Source: Acanthosepion esculentum
Lineage: Eukaryota; Mollusca; Cephalopoda; Sepiida; Sepiidae
DNA length: 64,000 nt
Assembly: GCA_964036315.1 (NCBI GenBank)
Contig: OZ038479.1
Coordinates: forward strand, 53,910,746 to 53,974,745
Direction: 5' to 3'
Shown here: positions 32,895 to 44,791 of the stretch, piece by piece
Position numbering within the stretch: the stretch's first letter is position 1
Layout: the number at the start of each line of letters is the position of its first letter
Program-made: the position numbers and the translations under genes
Notes under the pieces: model-generated
The model's input: only the letters and a program-made list of their open reading frames with translations
Told to the model about the DNA's origin: nothing
Databases searched by the model: none

Positions 32895-34390
32895 ACACAG
32901 AAGAAATTGACAGCAATGCAATTGCTGGATTGTTCCCCTGGAATCACCCGTTGATACACATGAGACAGATTATGTGAAGACTGTTTCACCTTCTAATAAA
33001 TCTATCTTGGCTAGTGGATAGAGAGATCAATCTTTGCAACTTGGTTGATGGTAAATTTATTATAAACAGGGAGTGAAATTGTACAATCTGTCCTCATAAT
33101 TACAACAATTTCAGCCTACCTAGTCTGCAAACTTCCCTGAAGTGATGTTCCCATGCTCCTCTACTCTGTAAAATACTTTCTCTATTTTGATTCTCAAACA
33201 CAAGCAAACTGTACATGGTTGAAAACGTCTAGCTATGGCTTTCTGTTGCAAAAATATCATTGTTTCCAGGATTTCTGTAGCAACCAATTCTTTTTGGAAT
33301 ACTTTGGAGAAATTCATCTTCTGCAGGATAAGGTGTCATGTTGTTAATCTTTCCCCATTTAAACTGCAACTCAGCTAATCAATATTGTCCAATGAGACTT
33401 GAACGCATGTCAAGCAAAAGAACTGATGAGAAGCCTCTTTCCTGGTTCATCAACCTGATTCATGATACTTGCATTCATTTGCACCATATTTTAACAATGA
33501 TATGAAAACTGATCTCTTTAAACTGCTCTTTATTTTGCAGATAATCCCTTCAAGGTTTATATATTTCTCTCTGACGAATGTTACTCTTGCAACACATGGA
33601 GACCACAACTCATCTAATGGAATAAACATCTTAAGACTAATCTAGAAGAAATTGATAGCAATGCAATTGCTGGATTGTTCCCCTGGAATCACCAGTTGAT
33701 ACACATGAGACAGATTATGTGAAGACTGTTTCATCTTCTAATAAATCTATCTTTGCTAGTGGATAGAGATCAATCTTTGTGACATGGTTGATGGCAAATT
33801 TATTATGAACAGAGAGTAGAATTTAACATCTGTCTTCACAATTGGAACAATTTCAGCCCGCCTTGTGTGCAATCTTCACTGAAGTGATGTTCCCATGCAC
33901 CTCTAGTCTGTAAACTAAATTCTCCACTTTGATTCTCAAACTCTAGCAAACAGTACATGGCCAAAAACATCTAGCTATGGCAATGTCCTGCAAAAATGTC
34001 ATCATTTCCAGGATTTTTGTAGCAACTAATTCTTTTTGGAATACTTTGGGGAAATTCATCTGCTGCAAGATAAGGTGTCATGTTGTTGATCTTTCTGCAT
34101 TTAAACTGCAACTCAGCTAATCAATATTGTCCCATAAGACTTGAACTCTTGTCAAACAAAAGAACTGATGAGAAGCCTCTGTCCTGGTTCATCAACCTGA
34201 TTCATGATACTTGCATTCATTTGTACCATATTTTACCAATGATATGAAAACTGATCTCTTTAAACTGCTCTTTATTTTGCAGATAATCCCTTCAAGGTTT
34301 ATATATTTCTCTCTGATGAATGTTACTGTTGCAACACCTCAAATCATCTAATGAGATCAACATCTTCAAAACAATCTCAATTAATCCTGC
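32895..34390 (-). repeat. Tandem duplication of retroelement segment, period about 745 bp
   Basis: ATTGCTGGATTGTTCCCCTGG at 32,921 recurs at 33,666, and homology runs through both units (about 32,895-33,640 and 33,640-34,390). Reverse-complemented, both match 2,850-3,420. Confidence 0.8.
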
Positions 34391-34829
34391 TATTGTTTTT
34401 ACCCTTTGGCTTGGCTTATTCTCTTTCCGGATTCAAATTTAAGAGTCAAACCCCCCCTACATTCAAACTGGGTGTGATACCACGGTTCTAAAAATCGACC
34501 TGCTCTATTGTCATGGAGCAGCACAATTTTATTCCATTGATTGTATTTCTCTTCACACATTATACATCCAAAACCTTTTTTAATTTATGGAATAAATCTT
34601 ACATCTGTTTTTTTTACCGGAAGAAAATTGATGATTAAGAGCAATGAGGGAAATGTCATGCCTCCTTGCTTCTTTTATCAGTGCTTAAGGTGTTGGAGAA
34701 GGTTGAGCTGCCTTGGATATAGTGTGTGAGCAAAAACAAATTGTAAACCTATCAATAAAACAATGCAACATAGTTTAAGGCCAGGATGACCCAAGAATGA
34801 ATCAGAATGAATCTTCCACGATCTTCTCA
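34391..34829. other. No gene recognised
   Basis: AT-rich. CCCCCC near 34,451. The 62-codon open frame at 34,541 has no features. Confidence 0.3.
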
Positions 34830-35065
34830 CCCTAGACATATGGCCTCATAGATTTCCAAACCTTAATCCATTAGACTATTACATATGGGGTGGAGTCATG
34901 AGAGAAGTAATCCAAGCGCCCCCATAACACTATAAAATATCTGATGTCTAACATCATAAACATAATGTCCTAAATATATGAAAATCACCTGATTTTAGAC
35001 CACGTATTGAAGCGGTCATTGCTATTAACTGCAGATTCATTAAATACATGCATCAAGAAAAGTTT
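34830..35065 (+). pseudogene. Mariner transposase C-terminal remnant
   Basis: Plus-strand pieces read LNPLDYYIWG-like (near 34,860-34,892; one frame slip), VMREVIQAPP, then FRPRIEAVIAINCRFIKYM (near 34,995-35,050). NPLDYY-WG, and R-I-E-A-V close to the end, are typical of mariner transposases. The second Asp of the catalytic triad precedes this piece and was not seen. No inverted repeats were found nearby. Confidence 0.6.
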
Positions 35066-36000
35066 CAAGATTATTTGTATAAATCTTTCTGAAATAGAGC
35101 ACTTCTTTTATAACTTTTTAATAAATTCATGCAACTATCGAGGCAAAGGAAACCAACCTAAAAGACCATTCTTCCAAAATTCTACTTTATCAAGATGATC
35201 TTTACTAAAATGTCTATATCACTAGATTTTTGACGAATATTTGTAGTTCCAGGAATATAGGAATCTCTGGTAGCCATGGAAGGTCATATGCTTGTGATGG
35301 TTTGAAAATTCCTCTTCCTAGGCCAGAATCACACTGTCACACACATCACCAATATCTGCATGGATAAATCTGAAAAATTCATCTTCATCACTCTCACTCT
35401 GTCCATGAAAAGTTCTTTTATGTATGTAACAGATCCACGCTTCACCCTTGGGTCGCCATTGTGATTGAAAAACGTTTTTAAAACACTTTATTAAAATTCA
35501 CTTATAAAACAACTATTTCAATTAAAACAAAATGGTAGATATCCAGTCATTCCCTGTTCAAATCACAAGCTTAATGACATCATTTCTGTAGCAATAGATT
35601 ATTTTTATAAACCTACTTTCCCTTTGAAACAAAGCTCTGTCACTTGGCAAACAGGTCCACCTGGAGAATATTGAGAAAGAGTATCGCTGACAGGCACGTA
35701 TGCCTGCAGTGTTGTAAAGGTTAATAAAGAGAATTACATTGCAATATACATGGACTAAAAAAATGGTGCTAAAATCAAATTTTTTAACAAAAAAAAAAAA
35801 AAAAAAAAAAATCCTTCCCGTCAATAGAGCAAAGTATTATTGCTTATTGGTAATTTTAAATTTCATGTATTAACAAATTAAGAAGAGAAAAATAAAGGAG
35901 TCCATATTGAATTGTGCAGGAATTAAATCACAATATAAAAAGTTAATGGTATTTTTCTGAAAAGTGTTTAAATTTCTAAAATATTATTCTCTTATTTTTT
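35066..36000. other. Possible LTR, then A-run
   Basis: On the minus strand AATGGCGACCCAAGGGTGAA crosses 35,470-35,445. Such a TGGCGACCC motif commonly follows a gypsy LTR. An A26 run lies at 35,785-35,810. No gene seen. Confidence 0.35.
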
Positions 36001-37500
36001 TCCATGAAAGACAAAGTCAGTTTTTGCATACATCACTATGGCAATTATGGTTTACTTAAGGGCATTAAAACTAATAAAAGGAAAATTCCTTTAATTATAG
36101 AAATGATGGTTAAATTTGTTTACCTTTTGATCCCTTTATCTAATAATGATATAAATCACCTGAAACAACTCCAAACAGCATTCACACTTAAAATGAAACC
36201 CCTACTCTCATATTACAAAAAATTAATGAAGTCAACATAAGTCAGAATTCTATTTAAAAAATTCTTTTAAAAAAAATGTTCAGTCAAAAATAGCATAAAA
36301 ATCTGCATATAAAATTCTTCACATATATCTCTATTTTACATAAAGCTTTTCATCAATGCACAAGATATGAAAGAGTTTAGAATTGTATTGTAAAAATCTA
36401 TATCAATTTTTTACAAAAAATATATATCAGACATTTATTATGTTTCTGTAGGAAACAAAATATATACAGTTCAGCCAAATTAAAAAAAAGAAAAACCTAG
36501 TCTGTAGCCCTACAGTTTAACAAAACAATTTGCTAAGAAACTTTAGTATGGGACCCATTGAATTTCTCAGGGACATAAATAAATCAGCACATGAGGCGCC
36601 CAGAGTCTCACCACATTAAAAATCTATCAGGATAACTGATACTAAAAAACAATACATATGCATGTCAAAAGTAACAAAGCAGAAAGTTCACAATGTAAAA
36701 GGGATACAGTAAAGTGACTGTAGCATTCTGATATCAAGACAACAAAGAAAAATATGGTGGATGTGATAAAGTGGTTAATTTTTATTCGTTAAGAACAAAT
36801 CCCAGCATGCATCTATACAATTTGTCTATAAATTTGGAGAGTAGTCATTCCTACAGCAATTGGAACCAATTAATTTGCTATTTTCAATAGGCAAAATACT
36901 TTGGTATATTTTAGGCCAAATTTAAATTGACTGAAATCTTTTTCTTTTCAATTTCTCTGTAAAATGTATAAATTCATGCATATAGACAGATCTGTTGACA
37001 CCAAAAAATTTTCTTTATTACAATATTCATCAAGAATAAAATATACTTTTCCGAAATGTTATTTTAGAAAAAAAATTGTTGAAGTTAAATTAATATGCAC
37101 TGGAACAAATATTACTGTTTTCTGCTGTAAAACTTTGCAGAAAAGCATGTGTTTAGTGACTTTGGAATAGATATGGTCATACACAACTCAGCAGTGTAAG
37201 TTTGCATGTGTTGGATCATATACACAGTAGAAATGTTGACCCCAACAAAATACAAATATGGTTTCTTTTCTCTGTATTTATATGCAATTCAACAATCTGA
37301 ATTTCACATAAACAATATTTCTCTCTGGTATAGATTTGACATGATGAAGTAAATATGACTTTTCTACAAATTGAAATCTAGAAAATATGCAGAAATGTTT
37401 CCTATCAAATGTGTTTAAATATAGCAGTAGAAAGACTTCAATTGAAATACAAATCCACAAAATTCAGAAGAATATGATTCCTCTCAAATGTTTCTTCATA
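36000..37500 (-). other. 3' flank of zinc-finger unit 2
   Basis: The reverse complement matches 18,200-19,000 and 59,740-60,900. It contains the uninterrupted ...GATAGATTTTTAATGTGGTG site. The polyadenylation hexamer of the other units reads AATAGA here (minus, near 36,333). Confidence 0.6.
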
Positions 37501-37705
37501 TATAGCACTTCAAGCAGGACATAAATGAAAATACATTTGCACAATCTTCACAAGTATGTGCTTACTCTCCAATGTGTATTCGCTTATGTCGATTCAAAAG
37601 TGTCTTTTTTGTAAATGTAGATCCACAAATTTCACAATATGGATTCTCACCAGGGTGAATTCGCATATGGCTCTTCAAATATAGCTTTGTTGAAAATGCA
37701 GATCC
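37500..37705 (-). pseudogene. Fingers beyond the zinc-finger 2 stop
   Basis: Translation resumes after TGA (TGT GGA changed to TGA GGA) with GSAFSTK, CEICGSTFTKKTLL and HKRIHIGE, then TAA, then CEDCANVFS and a decayed finger. One finger lacks the codon after Tyr (PYCEIC). The TAA after HIGE falls at the same linker position as the stops of zinc-finger 1 and 3. Confidence 0.65.
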
Positions 37706-38776
37706 TCAAACTTTGCAAGAATGTGGTTTCTCTCTAGTGTGTGTTTGCATATGACTTCTCAAATCTCTCTTTGCTGAAAATGCAGATCCACAAACTTCAC
37801 AAGAATATGGTTTCTCTCCAGTGTGTCTTATCATATGGTCTTTCCAGTTTGATTTCACAGAAAATGCAGATCCACAAACTTCACAGGAATATGGTTTCTC
37901 TCCAGTGTGTATTCGAATATGACGCTTCAAAAGTGTCATTGTTGAAAATGCAGATCCACAATCCTCACAAGAATGTGGTTTTTCACCAGTATGTGTTTGA
38001 ATATGGTACTTCAAATGTGACATCTGTGAAAACGTAATTCCACAAATTTCACAAGAAAATGGTTTGTCTCCAGTGTGTCTTATCATATGGTGCTTCAAAT
38101 TTGCATTGCCAGAAAATGCAGATCCACAAACTTTACAAGAATATGGTTTCTCTCCAGTGTGCGTTCGCATATGGTACTTCAAAGTTGATTTCACACAAAA
38201 TGCAGATCCACAAACTTCACAAGAGTATGGTTTCTCTCCAGTGTGTGTTCGCATATGGCATTCCAGAGATGACATACATGAAAGTGCAGATCCACAAATT
38301 TTGCAAGAATAGGGTTTCTCCCCAGTATGAGTCCGCATATGGTATTCCAGAGATGACATACGGGAAAAAGCAGATCCACAAACTTCACAAGAATATGGTT
38401 TCTCTCCAGTGTGTCTTCGCATATGGTGCTTCAAATTTGATTTCTCAGAAAATGCAGATCCACAAACTTCACAAGAATACGGTTTCTCTCCAGTGTGTGT
38501 TCGCATATGGCACTTCAAAGTTGATTTCAAGGAAAATGCAGATCCACAAACTTCACAAGAATATGGTTTCTCTCCAGTGTGTGTTCGCATATGGTGCTTT
38601 AAATGTGCCTTCCGGGAAAATGCTGATCCACAAACTTCACAAGAATATGGTTTCTCTCCAGTGTGTGTTCGCATATGGCTCTTCAAAAGCGGCTTTGTTG
38701 AAAATGCATATCCACAAACTTCACAAGAATGTGGTTTCTCCCTGGTGTGTGTTCGCATATTGGACTTCAAATGCAA
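37706..38776 (-). CDS. C2H2 zinc-finger protein 2 (12 intact fingers)
   Basis: The frame of 356 codons on the minus strand opens without ATG; the first in-frame ATG is at 38,758, in a linker. It has 12 complete 28-residue C2H2 fingers with HTGEKP linkers, preceded by a half finger, and ends inside a 13th (HSCKV, TGA). DNA-contact residues (-1, 2, 3, 6) differ between fingers: TPLS, RAHH, LSTC, ESNH, RSSY, CSSC, VSTY, GANH, QSHY, TTLR, VSND, ARDS. Finger 11 has Trp instead of the helix Leu. DNA binding is expected from the fold; there is no effector domain. It is the inverted paralogue of zinc-finger 1 and 3. The premature TGA suggests a pseudogene or a shortened protein. Confidence 0.7.
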   Translation of the reverse strand: MHLKSNMRTHTREKPHSCEVCGYAFSTKPLLKSHMRTHTGEKPYSCEVCGSAFSRKAHLKHHMRTHTGEKPYSCEVCGSAFSLKSTLKCHMRTHTGEKPYSCEVCGSAFSEKSNLKHHMRRHTGEKPYSCEVCGSAFSRMSSLEYHMRTHTGEKPYSCKICGSALSCMSSLECHMRTHTGEKPYSCEVCGSAFCVKSTLKYHMRTHTGEKPYSCKVCGSAFSGNANLKHHMIRHTGDKPFSCEICGITFSQMSHLKYHIQTHTGEKPHSCEDCGSAFSTMTLLKRHIRIHTGEKPYSCEVCGSAFSVKSNWKDHMIRHTGEKPYSCEVCGSAFSAKRDLRSHMQTHTREKPHSCKV

Positions 38777-39285
38777 GTTCTCTAAAAAGGGAAATGCACA
38801 AATTTATCAAGAATATGGTTTCTCCTCAAAATGTTCTCACATATGGTGCTTCAAGTTTGTGACAGAGCCACAAACTTCACAAAAATGTGATTTCTATCCA
38901 GTCTGTGATTGCATATGACTTCTCTGTAAATACAGATCCCAAAACATCAAAAGAATATTGTTTCTAGACCATTTTCCATATGCTACACTAAATCTAAATC
39001 ATGACAAGGGCTTGCAAAATGAACAAAAACATAACTTCCTTTTTTACTTGTATGTAACACTAAGATTCTCCACAAAACATATACCAAACATTTTAGATTA
39101 CATGATTTTTGCCAGTTAATGTGATGCTTTGGAAAATATAGATATACAATTTTAGATGAATATGACAGTATATATATATATATCTGTGCTGTTGATGGGA
39201 AGTTAACATTCTTGTTTTCTTTCAATTGAATTCTCAATAATAATAGTCCTTTTGAATATCATGATTTACTATTCAGCCAAAACAT
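38777..39285 (-). other. Zinc-finger 2: start of finger exon, untranslated part and dead fingers
   Basis: The acceptor CTTTTTCTTTCCAG ends at 39,286. The exon opens ATGTTTTGGCTGAATAG, giving the 8-codon MFWLNSKS. Finger remnants with stops, frameshifts and a deletion lie between 38,777 and 38,990. A short TA run near 39,172-39,183 is in the untranslated part. Confidence 0.6.
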
Positions 39286-40390
39286 CTGGAAAGAAAAAGT
39301 AATAAGACATATTTAACAGAGGCAATGAATAATATATAAATCAGTTTATATTTTAACAGATACATTTAGCTAGATATTAAGGCTTGGAACACAATAATGC
39401 AGCAGCAAGGAAAAATCAATAAAAAAAAGTCAGTAAGTTCATCACAAATATTTTCCTTTTGAGTTGAAATACATCATGCAAGTACAATGCTATTTTTATG
39501 AAAAATTTTAAAATGTCTAAAACATTACTCTTTAGAGATTCTTCTTTTCAATTGTAAACTCAGTTTTCACAAAAAAACATCAGACAACAGCAGAACAATT
39601 GTAAGTTGAATAACAATAAGAAAAAACATCCATTTATACTTGAATTTTGAAATTAGGCGAAAAGCATTAAATTTAAGGCATCATGTCCAAGTAAAGCTTA
39701 GTTTTATTTTCCTTTGAGAAACAGAGAATAAGGAATCAGTTTCATATATCAAGCAATAAAGTATTTTTGTTTTTTCACAAGTTGTATAAATGAAGATGGG
39801 GGATTTCAGTCTGGCAATTATTAAATTAGTTGATGTGAATCGAAGATTGCAACTGGATGTCAACACAATGAAAAAAATCTTTGTGCCATTAATAAGAAAA
39901 TTTTGATATAAAATAAATCTATATCAACTCTATAGAACCAAAGATGTTTGTGAAAGTGATATTATGAAAAGTTCTCTACCTTTATATAATTATTAAACCT
40001 TATGCACCAAGAAATCTTTTAAAAATCAAAGAAATATAAAAAAAATAAAAACTTGGCTTTCAAAATATGATACAAATCATCTAAGTACTGGCTATGCATA
40101 AAAGTTTCAGTATTAAATAAATCAAAAAAATTATTTACAGAAATTCCCGTTTTAGATATTTTGCAAGGAAAGATGTTTCCTGTGATTACCAAAGTGAATT
40201 CATTTACTTATAAAATGCTAACCTCATCGAGTCTTACACATTTCAAAGACAAAACTCTGGAGAAATTTTATCAAACAAAATGCTATAGGATCTACATAAA
40301 GTGTGATTCATATATTTGGAAGAAATGTTCATATAAATACTGGCATTATGTACAATCTGTTAATATTTTCAGAAAAAGCACCTCATCATA
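39286..40390. other. Unit 2 upstream flank, presumed intron
   Basis: Reverse-complement homology to 15,655-16,080 extends to about 39,660. Beyond that is AT-rich DNA with no gene. The presumed intron runs to the donor at 48,399. Confidence 0.5.
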
Positions 40391-40550
40391 AAATTGTTTT
40401 AAAATTAAAGGATGGATGGATGTTGGATTTAACGGCATGTCAACTCCTATTTGGGTCAATTTATGCCGAAGCCTTATTAATTTATGAATTTAAGTTGGTT
40501 ATTTTGTATAAAAGGTTGAAAGGCTGTTGGGTTTTGAAAATTTTTTTTTT

Positions 40551-40672
40551 TCTCAAAAAAGTATAGTTGGTAATATTGTTTCTCAAAAAAGTATAGTTGG
40601 TAATATTGTTTTTCAAAAAAGTATAGTTGGTAATATTGTTTTTCAAAAAAGTATAGTTGGTAATATTGTTTT
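40551..40672. repeat. 30-bp tandem array 1 (4 copies)
   Basis: The unit GTATAGTTGGTAATATTG plus TTT(C/T)TCAAAAAA is repeated with exact 30-bp period and one or two base differences. Confidence 0.95.
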
Positions 40673-40764
40673 TGAGCTGGTAATAATATTTTTTCATTTT
40701 CATTCTGGTCTTTTGTGATCTTTATAAAAAAGCAATTATTTTGTTGATAATATTTATCAAATAT

Positions 40765-40945
40765 GCGGATGTAGTTTGTCGTCATACCCAGGACGCGGAT
40801 GTAGTTTGTCGTCATACCCAGGACGCGGATGTAGTTTGTCGTCATACCCAGGACGCGGATGTAGTTTGTCGTCATACCCAGGACGCGGATGTAGTTTGTT
40901 GTCATACCCAGGATGCGGATGTAGTTTGTCGTCATACCCAGGACG
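40765..40945. repeat. 30-bp tandem array 2 (6 copies)
   Basis: The unit GCGGATGTAGTTTGTCGTCA plus TACCCAGGAC has a 30-bp period and is nearly perfect. A diverged seventh copy lies on the far side of the core at 41,093-41,122. Confidence 0.95.
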
Positions 40946-41279
40946 TGGGAAAGATCTGGAAGTTCACTATTTGCCCATAGCTGGGACCCCGACAGGTGCT
41001 ACCACCCCGGGTCTGGGTGGACCTGGGAACACCAGCAATTAAGAGGTGGTTCCACACTTCCTCAAAACCTCCTGATCAGAGGCCTTGCTGTTGGATGCAG
41101 TTTAACGTCGTACCCAGGACGTAAAATTAAAGGCAAATCACATTAATTGTGACTGTGCAGACAGCAGTGCTGGATTTGCCAATGATTCAAAAATGCCTGA
41201 GAACTGTAATAGCTAAACATGGAAATTATTTTTCCTTTTAATTAACTACAGGGATATCCCCTGAAAACACCTAGAGCAG

Positions 41280-41603
41280 CAAAGGGAGAAAATTCTATGC
41301 CTCCAGCATAGTAAAGGTTTATTGGTTAATGAGACTGGTGGAGTCTTGTCAACAAAGTGGTCGCCATATTGCAAATCAAGATGGACCACAATCAATAAGC
41401 GTTAGGAAGTGTTCCTTGCCGTAGTGTGTGTTATCCATCACTAACCTGCTCCAGTTGTTTTTCACTCTCAGCTTTCCTCTCTGCCAGTGTACTGGCACCA
41501 GGTCAATAGATTGACAAGCTTCACAGTTCTTGATGATTGACTTTGCGACTGTTGTTGCTAGTGACGGGTCGACAGACCCAGCAAATTGCACCATCCTCTT
41601 CAT
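41280..41603 (-). pseudogene. Gypsy integrase N-terminal part
   Basis: The frame reads AKSIIKNCEACQSIDLVPVH (CxxC of the zinc domain), then WSRLVMDNTHYG with the first catalytic Asp, and LTLIDCGPS. After a stop AIWRPL follows to about 41,290. The rest of the catalytic core is missing. Confidence 0.8.
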
Positions 41604-41683
41604 ATCCAGGTGCCCACTTTGTTGGTGGATTTTAGCTGACTCTCACTCAACTTTCTTATAGCGGTGCACACCAGTTTACAGGT

Positions 41684-42103
41684 TCAGCTCCTTCCTTGCG
41701 CTGCTCCGACCACCTCTGTCCGATTTGGCGCTGATTTGACCAGCTTCACATCTGTTGTCGATGCATACATGACAATCAGTGAACAAAGAGTTTCCAGTTG
41801 CCATCTTATCATCATCTCACTGGTTACCATCATTCTTATGCATGCCTTCCCAGTCAAAGAGTCTGACATCCACTGGTGAATGTGCACAGAGTCAGTGACC
41901 AGCTGCAAGACCATTATCTACCATTGGAGAGCCAGATTGATGTCTTTTATCCTTGCATCAAATTCTGCTAAATTGATGTGCTTAGCATTTGCTGCAATAC
42001 ACAACCAGTAAACATCCTCAACAATGCCTATGTCCAATTCCAACATTACTACTGTGGCCAATGAACTGGCATCCACCCATACCTTCATTTTATGACCACT
42101 CAC
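41684..42103 (-). pseudogene. Gypsy RNase H remnant
   Basis: 42,103-41,918 reads MKVWVDASSLATVVMLE and HINLAEFDARIKDINLALQW, with the first Asp and the catalytic Glu. 41,914-41,684 continues DSVHIHQWMSDSLTGKA and VKLVKSAPN. Confidence 0.8.
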
Positions 42104-42384
42104 ACACCAACAAGATCCATTTCTTGTACCCTGGTTACTGTTTCAGCTAGCATTTTGTGAATGGAGGCATTTTCGATTGTGTCATCTCATCCCTTGGACA
42201 GTGCACTTCCTTGTCGCTTGATATAGGCAGTGGTTATTCTTAACCAGCCACACACACGAAAGTGTCCCAGAAGTCGTCTACACAGAGAAAACATGCTTTG
42301 GTGAATAATGACATTTGGAAGTCTGGGACTTCCTCACTTCCATCAGAGGGTACTATTCTCCCCCAGACATACAGGTCCCATCTT

Positions 42385-42880
42385 TCAGTCTCTCTGGGTC
42401 TTTGCAAGTCCATAATTTGATAGATGGTCCCTCATGCAAGTGGTAGAAACCAAAGCTTCATTGACAAATATGTTCTCAAAGCTGATGTGGTCTTTTTGAC
42501 TGACACGTTCTGGGACACGACTAAGTCCATGATAGCCTTCATAATGAGAAGTGCAACATTTAAGCCAGACACTAATTGCATAAGGCAATACCTTTGCCCT
42601 TGATCAACATGATTTGAAAGGGCCACAATGCCTTGTTGACATGTATCTGTAGGTAAGCTCTTCACAAATCTAACAATGATACATTCACTCACTGCTGCTA
42701 CCATTCTCTCAAATTCTAGGTGCATACATCCACGTCAGCAGTGAACACTTCCACAGAATCATTCAATTACCTGTAATCAAGCATTAACGAACCTTCTGCC
42801 ATCAATGGAATCAGGCGCTTGGATGGACCGAGCTCACTTTCATTGTCTAGCCACAGCTGCAGTTGTCGTATTTGTCCTGG
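42385..42880 (-). pseudogene. Gypsy reverse transcriptase remnant
   Basis: Minus frames read VDQGQRYCLMQLVSGLNVAL and IMKAIMDLVVSQ (palm), then after a frame change ENIFVNEALVSTTCMRDHLS with NYGLAKTQRD (region after the active site). The catalytic DD at the frame change is damaged. Confidence 0.7.
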
Positions 42881-42989
42881 GCAACATTAGGCATGGTGTA
42901 CTCAGGCACACTGTTTTTCAGTCTTTTGGATGTTTGACCATTGGCCCATTTCCACAAGTCAGTCCAAAACCTTCTTCTGATTTAGTGAT

Positions 42990-43290
42990 GCACATTCCTC
43001 CAAGCTACCAGATCGCATCAATCCCCAAAAGCAGATCAAATCCTAGCAAAGTTCCATCCACAACTAGGACTTCAATATTCACGGGTCAAGCACAGCCAAC
43101 ATCCAATTTGACTGTGCCATACCCATGACACTTCAGCAATTTCTCATCAGCTGTCAGTACCTTCAGCTCCCGGTGTCACCAAGGTGGCATACAGATCTAC
43201 TCACTAGTGTCTGCAAGCAACCAGAGTCTACAAGGGCTATGCACGTCTGTCCATCCATGAGCACTTCATTCTTCACACTTTTGGGGAGGA
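42990..43290 (-). pseudogene. Gypsy aspartic protease remnant
   Basis: Near 43,235 the minus strand reads TCIALVDSGCLQTLVS, with the catalytic D-S-G. Near 43,060 it reads VLVVDGTLLGFDLLLGIDAI, the closing hydrophobic-G motif of retropepsins. Confidence 0.7.
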
Positions 43291-43419
43291 GACTGGCACT
43301 GACATCTGCTATCCTGAACCGTTTCCCTGGCACTCAGATGAGACATATCCAGCTTTGCTGCCTCAAAAGCAATGCACTACACAGAGAAATCTGCACACCC
43401 CGTTATCTCTTCCCTCCTG

Positions 43420-44000
43420 ACCTCTAATTTTATAGTCATTAGCAAAGTGGTTGGGACCAGAGCACTTCAAACAAATTATGCCATCCTTGTGCATGTGTTC
43501 ATTGAATGGATGCGGTGACTGAGTCTTCAGGTTTTTGGTTATCAGTCATAATGGCCCTTACCCAGGTTAGGAGTTGCTCCAAAGTCATAGTCTCTATTCT
43601 GGACGATGCTCTAAGAAGCTGTCTAACATCCTGTGGTAGACCAGACATGAATGTGCATACCATCCATCACTCAGGCAACTGCCGAACAACCGAGCCAAGC
43701 ACCTGTAGCTCCACTAGTACTTCTCCAGTACGAAGTTGCCTCATCATGAACTGGTCAGACGCATTGAAGGAGCCCATTGTGTACATGTTCATGAGGGCTT
43801 GCTTTATCTACCCTGCATCTGACTTCTGCTCCTTACTTAGTTGTTGGTGTACAGCAAGAGCCTCACCTCTCAATCGTTAATGGTAGGATGTGCTCAACCC
43901 TCCTCATGTTGCACAGCTCACATACCAATTCGATGTTCTCAATCCATTCCATGATTGGTGAATCAGTGTCAACGCCACTAAATTCAGGGTTCGATCTGAC
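43420..44000 (-). pseudogene. Gypsy gag and zinc knuckle remnant
   Basis: The minus frame reads FDVRSNPEFSGVDTDSPIME, then ELVCELCNMRRVEHILPLRL, and near 43,500-43,440 HKDGIICLKCSGPNHFAND, a CCHC knuckle in which the last Cys is Tyr. Two or more in-frame stops are seen. Confidence 0.65.
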
Positions 44001-44219
44001 ATCAAACACCATTTCCACAATCTTGGAGAAAAATTAAGAATTGACGAAATAGCTTGTAGAGAAAAAGGCTTTAAACTTATTGTAGCAATGGATTTCTTCT
44101 CTCATCCGTGACACTTGCAGCCAATTTAACACATCAGTCAACTGTCTTTTTCCTGCCTTTCTTCCTGTCACTACATTCTTTCGGTTTCTATCATTGACAG
44201 CCAAAATTTGCATATGCAC

Positions 44220-44783
44220 AAAGATAATCTCAGTATTTACATTAGTCGGACTATTAGACAGACTCTGAAAGATAATCTCATGAGAGAATATCTTACTCCA
44301 AGATCTAGCTATTTAAAATATGTGACCTGCAAAGCTGCCATTTCTTTTTCCATTGGACACTTTACACTGTGAGGCACATTCAAATCTTTGCATGCACTGG
44401 AGGTAAGTTATTTTATTCTTGAGTTTATTCCAGTGTTGCAAAAAATACATGCAACCCTGGCCCTCTTTGTCCTATGCAGTAGTTCACTACAAAACTTCAT
44501 GGTGGTACCTAAAAATAGCCTAAATGTCAAGAAGTGAATTGTAATTTTAACAGAAATTTGGTTTGTATCTCATTGTGTTTATGCAGCAAATTAAAATTGA
44601 TTCTTTTTATCCAACATTCTGTTTTTCCTTGCAAAATGACAAATAATTTCTAACACAAAAAAACTGAAATGAATCAAGGTAAATGACGACAGTACAAACA
44701 AACAAAAATTATTAAAAAAAAACAATGTGATTTTCTCTTTCAACTGAAAAATAACATTTTTTTATTCGCCTGCAATGATTCAG
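44220..44783. other. AT-rich stretch with an inverted match to unit 3
   Basis: Reverse-complemented, 44,510-44,620 (TTAGGTACCACCATG; AACCAAATTTCTGTTAAAAT) matches 55,440-55,530. No gene. Confidence 0.5.
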
Positions 44784-44791
44784 TGTTACTT

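Larger units (their letters stand above)
40400..41130 (+). mobile_element. Repeat element carrying two 30-bp tandem arrays
   Basis: Its inverted relative is 60,066-60,398. The shared parts are TTTAACGGCATGTCAACTCC, a GGTAATATTGTTT motif, TTTGCCCATAGCTGGGAC, CACCAGCAATTAAGAGGTGG and TCCTGATCAGAGGCCTTGCTG, then GTTTAACGTCGTACCCAGGAC. It looks like a lophotrochozoan short interspersed element of unknown class. Confidence 0.6.
41280..44010 (-). mobile_element. Decayed Ty3/gypsy element with gag, protease, RT, RNase H and integrase
   Basis: On the minus strand, from 44,010 to 41,280, the pieces follow the gypsy order gag, zinc knuckle, protease, RT, RNase H, integrase. All are broken by stops and frameshifts. 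LTRs were not found, so the ends are estimates. It is a different family from the 11.5-14.1 kb element (integrase core reads MDNTHYG...LTLIDCGPS). Confidence 0.8.

Noticed and set aside
40551..40945. CRISPR-like appearance of regular 30-bp repeats
   Set aside because: The units are head to tail with no spacers, no cas genes are present, and the context is an animal genome.
40477..40980. Open frames encoding repeated MTTNYIRVLG or DVVCRHTQDA peptides
   Set aside because: A 30-bp repeat stays open in several frames by chance; both strands show equally repetitive peptides.
42805..43880. Plus-strand frames of 100-124 codons
   Set aside because: They lie antisense to the gypsy protease and gag remnants, which show real motifs on the minus strand.
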